64,000 nt of DNA from Flavobacteriales bacterium (GTDB lineage: Bacteria; Bacteroidota; Bacteroidia; Flavobacteriales; Flavobacteriaceae): assembly GCA_017303755.1 (NCBI GenBank), contig JAFLBS010000005.1:62001-126000 (forward strand). The letters run 5' to 3'. Each line of letters opens with the position of its first letter. Position 1 is the stretch's first letter. This document shows, one piece after another, positions 51,881-59,496 of the stretch. Both the position numbers and the translations under genes were made by a program. The notes under the pieces were generated by a model that did not search any database, was not told the DNA's origin, and saw nothing but the letters and a program-made list of their open reading frames with translations.

Positions 51881-51887
51881 ATATTTG
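51880..51887 (+). promoter_or_regulatory. -7 promoter box (TATATTTG) of the thioesterase gene
   Basis: Exact TAnnTTTG match fused to the terminator T-run, 22 bases before the ATG. Confidence 0.6.
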
Positions 51888-51909
51888 ATAACAACTAAAT
51901 CATCAGAAA

Positions 51910-52398
51910 ATGACTGTAAGCAATAAAATTACTTTTCAATTCATAAGCGAACCAACGGATGTGAATTTTGGTGGAAAAGTCCACGGTGGAATTGTAATGA
52001 AATGGATTGACCAAACGGCGTACACTTGCGCCAGAAGTTGGGCTGAAAACTATTGCGTTACGGTATATGTAGGCGGAATTCGTTTTTACAAACCCATCAG
52101 TATTGGTGAAGTCATTAAGATAAATGCCTATGTTATTTATACAGGAAACACGAGTATTCACATTGCTGTTGATGTGTTTTCACGCGACTTTAAAGAACAA
52201 CAGTTTGAGAAAAAGACACACTGTGTGATTGTGTTTGTTTCGGTAGATGAGGAAGGAAATCCGATTCCGGTGAAGAAATGGAATCCGCAAACTGAAACTG
52301 AAAAACAATTGGCCGAATACGCCAAAAAACTAGTCGATTTACGTGAAAAAATCAGTGACGAGATGAAACCGTTTTTTGATGGAATAATAGAAGAATAG
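51910..52398 (+). CDS. Acyl-CoA thioesterase, hotdog fold (YciA-like)
   Basis: A 162-residue cytoplasmic thioesterase that hydrolyses acyl-CoA. The hotdog signature TDVNFGGKVHGGIVMKWIDQTAY contains the active-site Asn/Asp pair of the YciA/BACH-like branch, and the strand GNTSIHIAVDVFSRD follows. A charged helical tail closes the chain. It is the last plus-strand gene before a repeat-rich intergenic region. Confidence 0.88.
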   Translation: MTVSNKITFQFISEPTDVNFGGKVHGGIVMKWIDQTAYTCARSWAENYCVTVYVGGIRFYKPISIGEVIKINAYVIYTGNTSIHIAVDVFSRDFKEQQFEKKTHCVIVFVSVDEEGNPIPVKKWNPQTETEKQLAEYAKKLVDLREKISDEMKPFFDGIIEE

Positions 52399-52409
52399 AA
52401 ATTCCGCCA

Positions 52410-52452
52410 CAGATTCACAGATTTTATACATTCAAATAATAATCTGTGAATC
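52410..52452. repeat. Inverted repeat of CACAGATT type
   Basis: GATTCACAGATT (52412-52423) and AATCTGTGAATC (52441-52452) form a perfect 12-bp inverted repeat with a 17-base loop. No T-run follows closely, so it is more like a dispersed palindromic element than a terminator. Confidence 0.6.
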
Positions 52453-52470
52453 AGCTGTAAAACTTTACTT

Positions 52471-52627
52471 TAACGTGAGTTCGACGTAAGTATATTTAAA
52501 TTTAGACACGAATTTCACGAATTTACACGAATCATAATTTTAACAATTAAATTTCATTTCGTGTTAATTAGTGTAATTCGTGTAAAATGGTGAATGTTTC
52601 TTTGGTTTTTATATCGAACTCACGTTA
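52471..52627. repeat. 157-bp element with perfect 14-bp terminal inverted repeats
   Basis: TAACGTGAGTTCGA (52471-52484) and TCGAACTCACGTTA (52614-52627) are exact reverse complements. Inside lies a second, imperfect inverted repeat built of CACGAATT units (52506-52532 and 52556-52585). The right end supplies the stop codon of bcp. The layout resembles a small non-autonomous palindromic element (MITE- or REP-like). Confidence 0.6.
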
Positions 52628-53077
52628 CTTTAAAATCTGAGCTGCGTGTGCTTTGGTTTCTACTTTAGCAATTACTTCTTCAATGATTCCATTTTCGTCG
52701 ATTACAAAAGTGGTTCTGTGAATGCCGTCGAATTCGCGTCCCATGAATTTTTTTGGACCCCAAACTCCGAATGCTTTGATTACCGCATGATCTTCATCAG
52801 CAATAAGTGGAAATGGAAAGTCGTATTTTTCCTTGAATTTGGCTTGCTTTTTGGCTGCATCAGCGCTTACGCCTAAAAGAGCGTAGTTGTTGGCTTGAAA
52901 ACGTTGGTAATTGTCGCGTAAATCACAAGCTTCAGCTGTACAACCAGGCGTGTCGGCTTTTGGATAGAAAAAAACTACTAATTTTTTCCCTTTGTAATCG
53001 GATAATGTATGCGAATTACCATCTTGGTCTTTTCCTGAGAATGCTGGCGCTTTGTCGCCTTTTTGTAGTGTGGTCAT
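52625..53077 (-). CDS. bcp: Thioredoxin-dependent peroxiredoxin Bcp
   Basis: A 150-residue cytoplasmic peroxiredoxin of the Bcp/PrxQ family that reduces peroxides using thioredoxin. Peroxidatic Cys46 and resolving Cys51 lie in ADTPGCTAEACDLRD, the five-residue spacing typical of the family. FGVWGPKKFMGREFDGIHRTTFVID is the expected C-terminal half. The stop codon lies inside the terminal repeat of the 157-bp element. It is divergent from nth, 75 bases apart. Confidence 0.95.
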   Translation of the reverse strand: MTTLQKGDKAPAFSGKDQDGNSHTLSDYKGKKLVVFFYPKADTPGCTAEACDLRDNYQRFQANNYALLGVSADAAKKQAKFKEKYDFPFPLIADEDHAVIKAFGVWGPKKFMGREFDGIHRTTFVIDENGIIEEVIAKVETKAHAAQILK

Positions 53078-53137
53078 ATTAGATTGTTTAAAATAGTTTA
53101 GCGTTTAAGTTTGTTTAAAGTTGTTATATTTACATCT

Positions 53138-53145
53138 CAAATTTA
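53138..53145 (-). promoter_or_regulatory. -7 promoter box of bcp
   Basis: Reads TAAATTTG on the minus strand, 60 bases before the bcp ATG and just 7 bases from the nth ATG on the other strand. Confidence 0.5.
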
Positions 53146-53152
53146 GTTAAAA

Positions 53153-53803
53153 ATGACCAAGAAAGAGCGTGCAACGTTTGTTATAAATACGTTAAAAGAA
53201 CTGTATCCGAGTATTCCTGTGCCGTTGGATCATAAAGATGCGTATACGTTGCTGATTGCGGTTTTGTTATCGGCGCAATGTACTGATGTGCGCGTGAATC
53301 AGATTACACCTTTGCTGTTTGCCAAGGCTGACAATCCGTATGATATGGTGAAGATGAGTGTGGAAGAAATTAAGGAAATTATTCGGCCGTGCGGGCTTTC
53401 GCCTATGAAATCAAAAGGAATTCATGGGTTGTCGCATATTTTAATTGACAAACACAACGGCGAAGTTCCACAGAGTTTTGAAGCATTGGAAGCCTTGCCA
53501 GCAGTTGGTCATAAAACAGCCAGTGTGGTGATGAGTCAGGCGTTTGGAGTTCCTGCATTTCCAGTGGATACGCACATTCATCGGTTGATGTATCGTTGGA
53601 ATTTATCGGATGGGAAAAACGTAGTTCAGACTGAGAAAGATGCCAAAGCGATTTTCCCGAGAGAACTGTGGAACGATTTGCATTTGCAGATTATTTGGTA
53701 CGGAAGAGAATATTCGCCCGCTCGTGGTTGGAGTTTAGAAAAAGATATTATTACGCGAACTATTGGTAGAAAAGATATTTTGAAAGAATTTGATAAAAAA
53801 TAA
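53153..53803 (+). CDS. nth: Endonuclease III without Fe-S cluster cysteines
   Basis: A 216-residue DNA glycosylase/AP lyase for oxidised pyrimidines. The helix-hairpin-helix LPAVGHKTASVV holds catalytic Lys121, and Asp139 lies in PVDTHIHR. In E. coli Nth the fold ends with a C-x6-C-x2-C-x5-C loop after LHGRYTC. Here the same place reads YGREYSPARGWSLEKDI and no Cys follows, so the [4Fe-4S] cluster must be absent. The rest of the fold is complete and the protein ends in a short charged tail. It converges with the TPM lipoprotein gene one base away. Confidence 0.9.
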   Translation: MTKKERATFVINTLKELYPSIPVPLDHKDAYTLLIAVLLSAQCTDVRVNQITPLLFAKADNPYDMVKMSVEEIKEIIRPCGLSPMKSKGIHGLSHILIDKHNGEVPQSFEALEALPAVGHKTASVVMSQAFGVPAFPVDTHIHRLMYRWNLSDGKNVVQTEKDAKAIFPRELWNDLHLQIIWYGREYSPARGWSLEKDIITRTIGRKDILKEFDKK

Positions 53804-53804
53804 A

Positions 53805-54302
53805 TTATCGTAGTAATTCCATTATTTTGTTGATTCCTTTCTCCAAACCTTTAAAATGATGACCTTCTTTGAATTCAGGAATCATTATTTGACCAACAAT
53901 TTCCTTTGTTTTCTCGTTTGAGATTATGGGAACAATTCCGTCTCCGTTTTGGATTTGAATTTTACGCAGTGAATTACTAACTACTATCATAATACCGTTG
54001 CTTTTGTCTTTTTTACCAACTCCCGTTTTATTAGCTAAATCGAGTGAATAATCAAAAATATCATCGTAAGGTTTGATGCTTTTTATGGTTACAATTACTA
54101 TCTCAACTGAGGTTTCTTTTTCAAAATCAACAATCATATGTGTTAATTTTGCTTCTTCATTTGGACTTAAAATTCCCTCAAAATCAGTTATTATTGACTC
54201 TATTTTGGGAAGAGAATCATTTTGTTGATTTTGAGCAGTTGTCTTCTTTGGATTGCAACCAATAATAATTAGAATGACCAAAAAAAAAATAATCTTCTTC
54301 AT
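53805..54302 (-). CDS. TPM-domain lipoprotein
   Basis: A 165-residue protein with a lipoprotein signal (LIIIGC) and a single TPM domain (about 35-160). The family pattern appears as ITDFEGILSPNEEAKL, VEIVIVTIKSI, DYSLDLANKTGVGKKDKSNGIMIVVS, RKIQIQNGDG and the closing PEFKEGHHFKGLEKGI. TPM proteins are envelope-associated phosphatase-like or photosystem repair proteins; function here unknown. Confidence 0.85.
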   Translation of the reverse strand: MKKIIFFLVILIIIGCNPKKTTAQNQQNDSLPKIESIITDFEGILSPNEEAKLTHMIVDFEKETSVEIVIVTIKSIKPYDDIFDYSLDLANKTGVGKKDKSNGIMIVVSNSLRKIQIQNGDGIVPIISNEKTKEIVGQIMIPEFKEGHHFKGLEKGINKIMELLR

Positions 54303-54320
54303 AAAAGTGAAGTTAAAATA

Positions 54321-54352
54321 AAAAAATATCCCGACTATACATCGGGATATTT
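54321..54352 (-). terminator. Terminator after the small ORF and sigma factor gene
   Basis: AAATATCCCGA and TCGGGATATTT pair perfectly across a 7-base loop, followed by T7 on the minus strand. The small ORF ends at its edge, which supports that ORF being a real gene in the sigma-factor transcript. Confidence 0.85.
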
Positions 54353-54353
54353 C

Positions 54354-54497
54354 TTAATTAGCAATGATTTCGAAGTTCTTGTTACCCACTTTAATAATAT
54401 TCAAAGCTTTTGAATAATTAAGTAAAAACTGTATGGTTTCTTTTTTGGGTAACATTTTGGTAGTTGCTAATGCTTTTTTAGAGTAAAGTTTTGCCAT
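54354..54497 (-). CDS. Small 47-residue protein downstream of the ECF sigma factor
   Basis: This ORF starts at an ATG 49 bases after the sigma-factor stop and ends right at the terminator. The product begins MAKLYSKKALATTKMLPKK, continues with a helical ETIQFLLNYSKAL stretch and ends VGNKNFEIIAN. It is basic at the N-terminus and amphipathic in the middle. The exact fit between sigma gene and terminator, and the protein-like composition, argue for a real gene. I have a faint memory of similar short proteins beside this sigma factor in other flavobacteria. Function unknown; a link with sigma-factor control is speculation. Confidence 0.7.
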   Translation of the reverse strand: MAKLYSKKALATTKMLPKKETIQFLLNYSKALNIIKVGNKNFEIIAN

Positions 54498-54546
54498 AGA
54501 ATCGTTTAATTGTTTATTCTATAACGCAGCAACTTTCAAAATATTG

Positions 54547-55131
54547 TTAATTGGTTAAAATAATATTGTTTTTTTCGATTACTTTTCTCAAATTCATCAG
54601 TGCGTAACGCATTCTACCTAAGGCAGTATTGATACTTACGCCAGTAACATCAGAGATTTCTTTGAAGCTCATATCTTGATAAATACGCATTACCAAAACC
54701 TCTTTTTGATCGTCTGGTAATTCTTGAATGATTTTTTGAAGATCATTTTCAATTAAACCAGTAATAATTTTTGATTCAATATTAGGCTCATTATCCGACA
54801 AAATAGAAAAGATAGAAAACTCTTCGGTTTCGCGAAGCATTGGCATCTTTTTGTTTTTTCTGAATTGATCGACAATTAAGTTGTGTGCAATTCGCATTAC
54901 CCAAGGTAAAAATTTGCCTTCTTCGTTATAGGATTGTGATTTTAAAGTATTGATTACTTTAATGAATGTGTCTTGAAATACATCATCTGCTAAATCTCTA
55001 TCTGCGATTTTTGAATAAATAAAGCCGTAGATTTTAGACTGATGTCTGTTGATTAATACAGCCAAGGCGCTTTCGTCACCAGCCATATAATTCTTTACCA
55101 ATAAAGCATCTGGGATTTGTAAAGTAGCCAT
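54547..55131 (-). CDS. ECF-type RNA polymerase sigma factor
   Basis: A 194-residue sigma-70 family factor with region 2 (LINRHQSKIYGFIYSKIADRDLADDVFQDTFIKVI, then FLPWVMRIAHNLIVDQFRKNKK) and region 4 (LPDDQKEVLVMRIYQDMSFKEISDVTGVSINTALGRMRYAL). No anti-sigma factor with a membrane segment is adjacent, unlike FecI/FecR-type pairs. It appears to be the conserved, stand-alone flavobacterial ECF factor. A TACATTTG promoter lies about 100 bases upstream, leaving a leader of about 90 bases. Confidence 0.93.
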   Translation of the reverse strand: MATLQIPDALLVKNYMAGDESALAVLINRHQSKIYGFIYSKIADRDLADDVFQDTFIKVINTLKSQSYNEEGKFLPWVMRIAHNLIVDQFRKNKKMPMLRETEEFSIFSILSDNEPNIESKIITGLIENDLQKIIQELPDDQKEVLVMRIYQDMSFKEISDVTGVSINTALGRMRYALMNLRKVIEKNNIILTN

Positions 55132-55228
55132 AATATTACCTTTTAGTTTCGGGTTAAAAAATTGAGATTTTCTCTAAAAAGTAATTTTTATTCTATAGGC
55201 GACTCTTAAATTTTGATTAAATTATACC

Positions 55229-55236
55229 CAAATGTA
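55229..55236 (-). promoter_or_regulatory. -7 promoter box of the ECF sigma factor gene
   Basis: Reads TACATTTG on the minus strand; TTTG lies 21 bases upstream. The remaining 55132-55370 gap shows nothing else. Confidence 0.6.
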
Positions 55237-55370
55237 ACATAATATTTTCTTAAAAAACAAATAAATGCAAAAACTTTAACATTTCTGATGCAATAAATTT
55301 GAAAATTGCAATCAAAAAGTGTCCAAAGACAATCGATTTTAGATGTGATTAAAATTATAAATGATGGAGT

Positions 55371-57071
55371 TTATCTCACAATCAATTTTTCAATTCTCTT
55401 TTTGTCACCTGAATAAATTGCTAAAAGATATATTCCGCTAGATAAACTTCCCACATCAACTGAATTGGTTTCTTCTTTTGCAGTCAAGACTAGATTTCCA
55501 ACTAAATCGTACAATTCAACTTTATCTATAGTGGCAGTTGAAGAAATAGTCAGATAATCATCTACTGGATTCAAGAAAGAGATTTGATTTGGCTCAGTTG
55601 GGTTTGTTAGTTCTAAAGCACAATTAGATCCTACTACATAAGAAAAATAATTGGTAACAGAGAATCCTCCAGCATAGGCAAACTTTGTTGCATAATAAAT
55701 AGTTTGACCAAGGGTTTGACCCGTGATTGTATAAGTAAAAACATTCCCAGATACATTAGTCATTTGGTATTCGGTAAACGGATTTTGTCTCCATAAAAAT
55801 GCCACTACACCTACTTTATCCGTATCCAACATTTCAAAAGTAATTTTCACATTATTCCCAATCGTTTCGAAAGCATAATTATATCCTATAGAAAAAGGTG
55901 AACCTTGTTGTGAAACTGTATCAGTACCCGAGCAGCCTAATACTCCTGTAGTAGTAGCGTTAAGTGTTATTGGATTAGAAACATAACTATTCCCCGCCAA
56001 ATCGCTTGCCGAAACTGAAAAATTATAGTTGGTATTTGGAGATAAATTCGGAACTACAACTGATTTTTGAACTCCCGAAGGACTGGCTACGTTAATTGTT
56101 CCTCCACTGTAAGTAATAGCATAAGAAATGTTTCCCGAGTTATCATTGGCGTTTAATAGCAATTCAATGGAAGAACTAGTTACTGCTCCAACAGTAGCTA
56201 CAAAATTAGTTGGAGCTTGCGTATCTACTGTAGTATTCTGATACACTCTTACATAGTCAATTTCCATTGAAGTTTGATTAAAATTAGAAGGAATTGTTCC
56301 GGCAACTCCACCCATTGCAATGTTCAACAGCAAATATTGCTCAGAATTAAAAGGCCAATTACTTGGAGTTTTTACCGCTGGGTTGTAAGTGTAGAAAGCT
56401 ACTCCATCCAATAGAAACGTAATTTGAAAGGGCGACCAATTCATAGAATACACATGATAATCACTACCTAGATTATTGGCTATGGTTCCGCCAATATTGG
56501 TTGTATTTCCGAATGATGAAGGCGTATGCAATGCACTTTGAACATAATTTATAGGTTGTGATGGAGTAATACCGTGTTCCATGATGTCAATTTCTCCACA
56601 AGCTGGCCAGTCGGTGGTTCCGAAGGTCGAATCAAAATACCCACCATCTTCATTAACGTTCTTACCTAACATCCATAAGGCTGGCCATGTTCCTTGATTG
56701 GTAGGAACTTTGGCACGAATATCAACGCGCCCGTACAAAAAGGCAAATTTAGAATTCAATCGTGCAGATGTATATTGCTTAGTAATTCCTTGCGAAGTGT
56801 AGGGTTCTTTTTTGGCTACAATATTTAAAAAACCCGCATTTACAAAGGAATTTGTTAGCTGATCAGTGTAATGTTGCACTTCGCCGTTGAACCAACTTCC
56901 TCCAGCAGGCAATTGCGTTTGATGGTGCCACTTACTAGAATTGACCGCGCCATTAGTATCAAATTCATCCGACCAAACTAGATTGGTATACACTACATCA
57001 ACTTGAGAGAATCCGAGTTGTACTGTGAGAATGAACATTAAAAAAATCTGAAATAATCTATTTCTTTTCAT
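55371..57071 (-). CDS. Secreted GH16 laminarinase-like enzyme with type A T9SS domain
   Basis: The 566-residue protein has a signal peptide (ends LGFSQ). A GH16 domain (about 30-275) holds the catalytic motif EIDIMEHG (Glu160, Asp162, Glu165) and WPALWMLG. A fibronectin III-like domain (about 285-375) and an unassigned beta domain (about 380-490, GSPFSIGYNYAFETIG) follow. A type A T9SS sorting domain (about 497-566, PVDDYLTIS, VELYDLVGNLV, LSSGIYLLAI) ends the chain. It should cut beta-1,3-glucan (laminarin) outside the cell. It is the most downstream gene of the second glucan cluster. Confidence 0.93.
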   Translation of the reverse strand: MKRNRLFQIFLMFILTVQLGFSQVDVVYTNLVWSDEFDTNGAVNSSKWHHQTQLPAGGSWFNGEVQHYTDQLTNSFVNAGFLNIVAKKEPYTSQGITKQYTSARLNSKFAFLYGRVDIRAKVPTNQGTWPALWMLGKNVNEDGGYFDSTFGTTDWPACGEIDIMEHGITPSQPINYVQSALHTPSSFGNTTNIGGTIANNLGSDYHVYSMNWSPFQITFLLDGVAFYTYNPAVKTPSNWPFNSEQYLLLNIAMGGVAGTIPSNFNQTSMEIDYVRVYQNTTVDTQAPTNFVATVGAVTSSSIELLLNANDNSGNISYAITYSGGTINVASPSGVQKSVVVPNLSPNTNYNFSVSASDLAGNSYVSNPITLNATTTGVLGCSGTDTVSQQGSPFSIGYNYAFETIGNNVKITFEMLDTDKVGVVAFLWRQNPFTEYQMTNVSGNVFTYTITGQTLGQTIYYATKFAYAGGFSVTNYFSYVVGSNCALELTNPTEPNQISFLNPVDDYLTISSTATIDKVELYDLVGNLVLTAKEETNSVDVGSLSSGIYLLAIYSGDKKRIEKLIVR

Positions 57072-57114
57072 AATAAGTAGGGTAATAATGGTCTTGGTAA
57101 TTGAACTTTTTTGT

Positions 57115-58029
57115 TTAAAATTTTAATCTTTCGTTTTTATCCCACAATCCCCAAAAAGCACCCACATCGCCTTCTGCTCCTACTTTCCATGATTCATCAA
57201 AAGAGGAAAAGTAGAAAATTTCGATATCGTTTTGTGTGGACCAATTTTGGGTTTCGATAAAATATTTCATAGCATTTTCGTTGGATGCTATTGCTCCTTT
57301 GAGCGAACCTCCTTCGCTTGGCCAACCTGTTTCGGTGATGATAACACGTTTGCCTTGACCCGCATTTTTGGCCGATTCAAACATGCTTACCATGTGATGA
57401 AAAGAGTGTTCGATTGGACAACCTTCCCAATACGGATAACAATTGGTTAAGATGACATCACAAACTTCAGTGATATTGGGGCGATGCGAAAATTCGTAAT
57501 ATGCATCAACGTAACCAACAGGAATATTAGGCAATGCTTCTTTTACACGATTGATGTATTCTATTAATTGTTCTTCCGATAAATCATTGCGGTACATAAC
57601 TTCATTGCCAACAGCTGCAATATCTACACATCCTTCTTTGGCTAGTGCAATCAGACCATCAATTTCTCTTTCATTCAATTCTAAATCGCTACCTAACCAA
57701 GCACCAACCAGCGTTTTCATTCCGTTTTGATGAGCTATTCTGGGAATGTGTTCGTTCCCTTCAATACATGAAAATGATCGAACCCAACCAGCATATGGCT
57801 TTAGAATTTGTATGCGTCGGTTGACTTGTTCAGCTGTGATGATGTCGCCAGGTTTTTGACCGTCTTCGTACAAACTGAAACAAATTCCGTGCATGCCTTT
57901 TTCTAACGTTTCTTTCCAAATTTCAGCTAACTTTTTTGTTGAAACTTGAGAAAAATCAATAGTTTGATATTCATTTTTTGGGGATGAATTATTTTCTAAT
58001 GAAAAATAGTGGCCTTCTCTAAACGACAT
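57115..58029 (-). CDS. GH17-family beta-1,3-glucanase-like enzyme, probably cytoplasmic
   Basis: A 304-residue TIM-barrel protein with no signal peptide. Catalytic acid Glu143 lies in AAVGNEVMYR and nucleophile Glu233 in IITETGWPSEGG, the GH17 pattern. The GH17 paralogue at 61017-62267 is a lipoprotein, so the pair probably works in different compartments. It starts 18 bases downstream of the GPH symporter gene, supporting intracellular action on imported beta-1,3-oligosaccharides. Confidence 0.88.
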   Translation of the reverse strand: MSFREGHYFSLENNSSPKNEYQTIDFSQVSTKKLAEIWKETLEKGMHGICFSLYEDGQKPGDIITAEQVNRRIQILKPYAGWVRSFSCIEGNEHIPRIAHQNGMKTLVGAWLGSDLELNEREIDGLIALAKEGCVDIAAVGNEVMYRNDLSEEQLIEYINRVKEALPNIPVGYVDAYYEFSHRPNITEVCDVILTNCYPYWEGCPIEHSFHHMVSMFESAKNAGQGKRVIITETGWPSEGGSLKGAIASNENAMKYFIETQNWSTQNDIEIFYFSSFDESWKVGAEGDVGAFWGLWDKNERLKF

Positions 58030-58047
58030 AATTATCTTTTTTATGAA

Positions 58048-59475
58048 TTATAATTGAGCTTTTCTAGCATCTAATTCTCTTTTTATTTCCCTAGCTTTTT
58101 CCTCAGTCAAGTCGTAATTTCTCATTACCCACATGGCAATTAATGTCCCAAGAATCGGAACACCCGAGAAGAAAAGTCGCAAACCTGTTACAGCACCTTC
58201 GGGTTGAGTTGGAGCTCCTGCTTTAAAGGCTACAACCGACATGATAACACCTGTTAACAAACCGGCTATTGCAAAACCAAACTTGACCATCCACCAATAA
58301 ATGGCTCCAAAAACACCTTCTCTTCGTTTACCTGATGACAATTCATCCATGTCGCAAACATCGGCGGTCATCGACATCATTAAGGTGAATAAACTTCCGA
58401 TACCGAATGAAAAGAAAGGTAAGGCAAACAAAAACATATAAGGTTTACCAGGTACAAAAAGGAACCAAAGCAAAATATATCCAAAAACAGATATTCCTTG
58501 AGAAATTAAAAACACTTTCTTTTTTTCCATTCTTTTGGACATCCATGCTACAATAGGAATAACAACAAAAGTGGTTGCAAGAGCACCGCCACATCCAAAA
58601 AGTGTCGGCCAAATTCCTGCGTCAGAAGTATTTCCATTGAAGAGATAATAGACTACAATAAAAAAAGTAAAACCTGCAACAGTATTGAATGCATTAAAAA
58701 TTAGAAACGTAGCAATACAAAGCTTTCTGAAAGGTTTATTTACAAAAGCTTCTTTGAAACTAAGTAAAATTTCTTTCATGCTTCCTCCAATTGTTTTGAA
58801 TGTCAATGGTGCTAGAGTATCGTCATTTTTGGTCGATTTACTTTTAATAAAAATGGCTGGAATCATGGCTAAAACCATGCATGAAATTCCGACCCAAACT
58901 GCCAATGTTCTGGTCGCTGTATCTGCATTGGGAAACCATGAAGGATCGTACATAACTACCCAAAACCAAGGAGCAATTACCCATGCCCACTGCCCAATCC
59001 ATTGAGAGATGGCCATAATACTAGTGCGTTCATGAAAATCATCACTCATTTCGTAACCCATCGCTACAAAAGGAACACTGAAAATGGATAGACCAATATG
59101 AAACAGAAGTGACCAGATTAGAAAGAAAGTAAAGTTGTACATTACACTATCTTCCCTGTACAATTGCCACATGATTACAAATGAAATACCCATTATGATA
59201 GAGCCAATAAAAACATATTGTCTTCGTCTTCCCCAAACCGATTTAGTATTATCCGAAATAAATCCCATGATTGGATCAAAAAAAGCATCTACTATTCTGG
59301 GTACAAAAAACAAAACACCCCACATCCATGATGGCATTCCTAAATTTTCTACCAATACAACCATAAAAATTCCTAAGGCTGCAGGAAACATTTGGTTGGC
59401 TAACATACCTAGACCAAAAGCTATTTTTTGACTCATTGGCACCATCTCTCTGGCGTTTGGGATTTTGTTTGACAT
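58048..59475 (-). CDS. GPH-family oligosaccharide symporter
   Basis: A 475-residue, 12-helix transporter of the glycoside-pentoside-hexuronide (MelB-like) family. The N-terminal segment FFVPRIVDAFFDPIMGFISDN with R-R-R-[QY] in the loop, and the central ADVCDMDELSSGKRREGVFGAIY, are family hallmarks. It probably imports glucan oligosaccharides or disaccharides from the periplasm. It follows the GH30 gene by 21 bases. Confidence 0.9.
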   Translation of the reverse strand: MSNKIPNAREMVPMSQKIAFGLGMLANQMFPAALGIFMVVLVENLGMPSWMWGVLFFVPRIVDAFFDPIMGFISDNTKSVWGRRRQYVFIGSIIMGISFVIMWQLYREDSVMYNFTFFLIWSLLFHIGLSIFSVPFVAMGYEMSDDFHERTSIMAISQWIGQWAWVIAPWFWVVMYDPSWFPNADTATRTLAVWVGISCMVLAMIPAIFIKSKSTKNDDTLAPLTFKTIGGSMKEILLSFKEAFVNKPFRKLCIATFLIFNAFNTVAGFTFFIVVYYLFNGNTSDAGIWPTLFGCGGALATTFVVIPIVAWMSKRMEKKKVFLISQGISVFGYILLWFLFVPGKPYMFLFALPFFSFGIGSLFTLMMSMTADVCDMDELSSGKRREGVFGAIYWWMVKFGFAIAGLLTGVIMSVVAFKAGAPTQPEGAVTGLRLFFSGVPILGTLIAMWVMRNYDLTEEKAREIKRELDARKAQL

Positions 59476-59496
59476 AGTTGACGTTTTTAAATTAAT

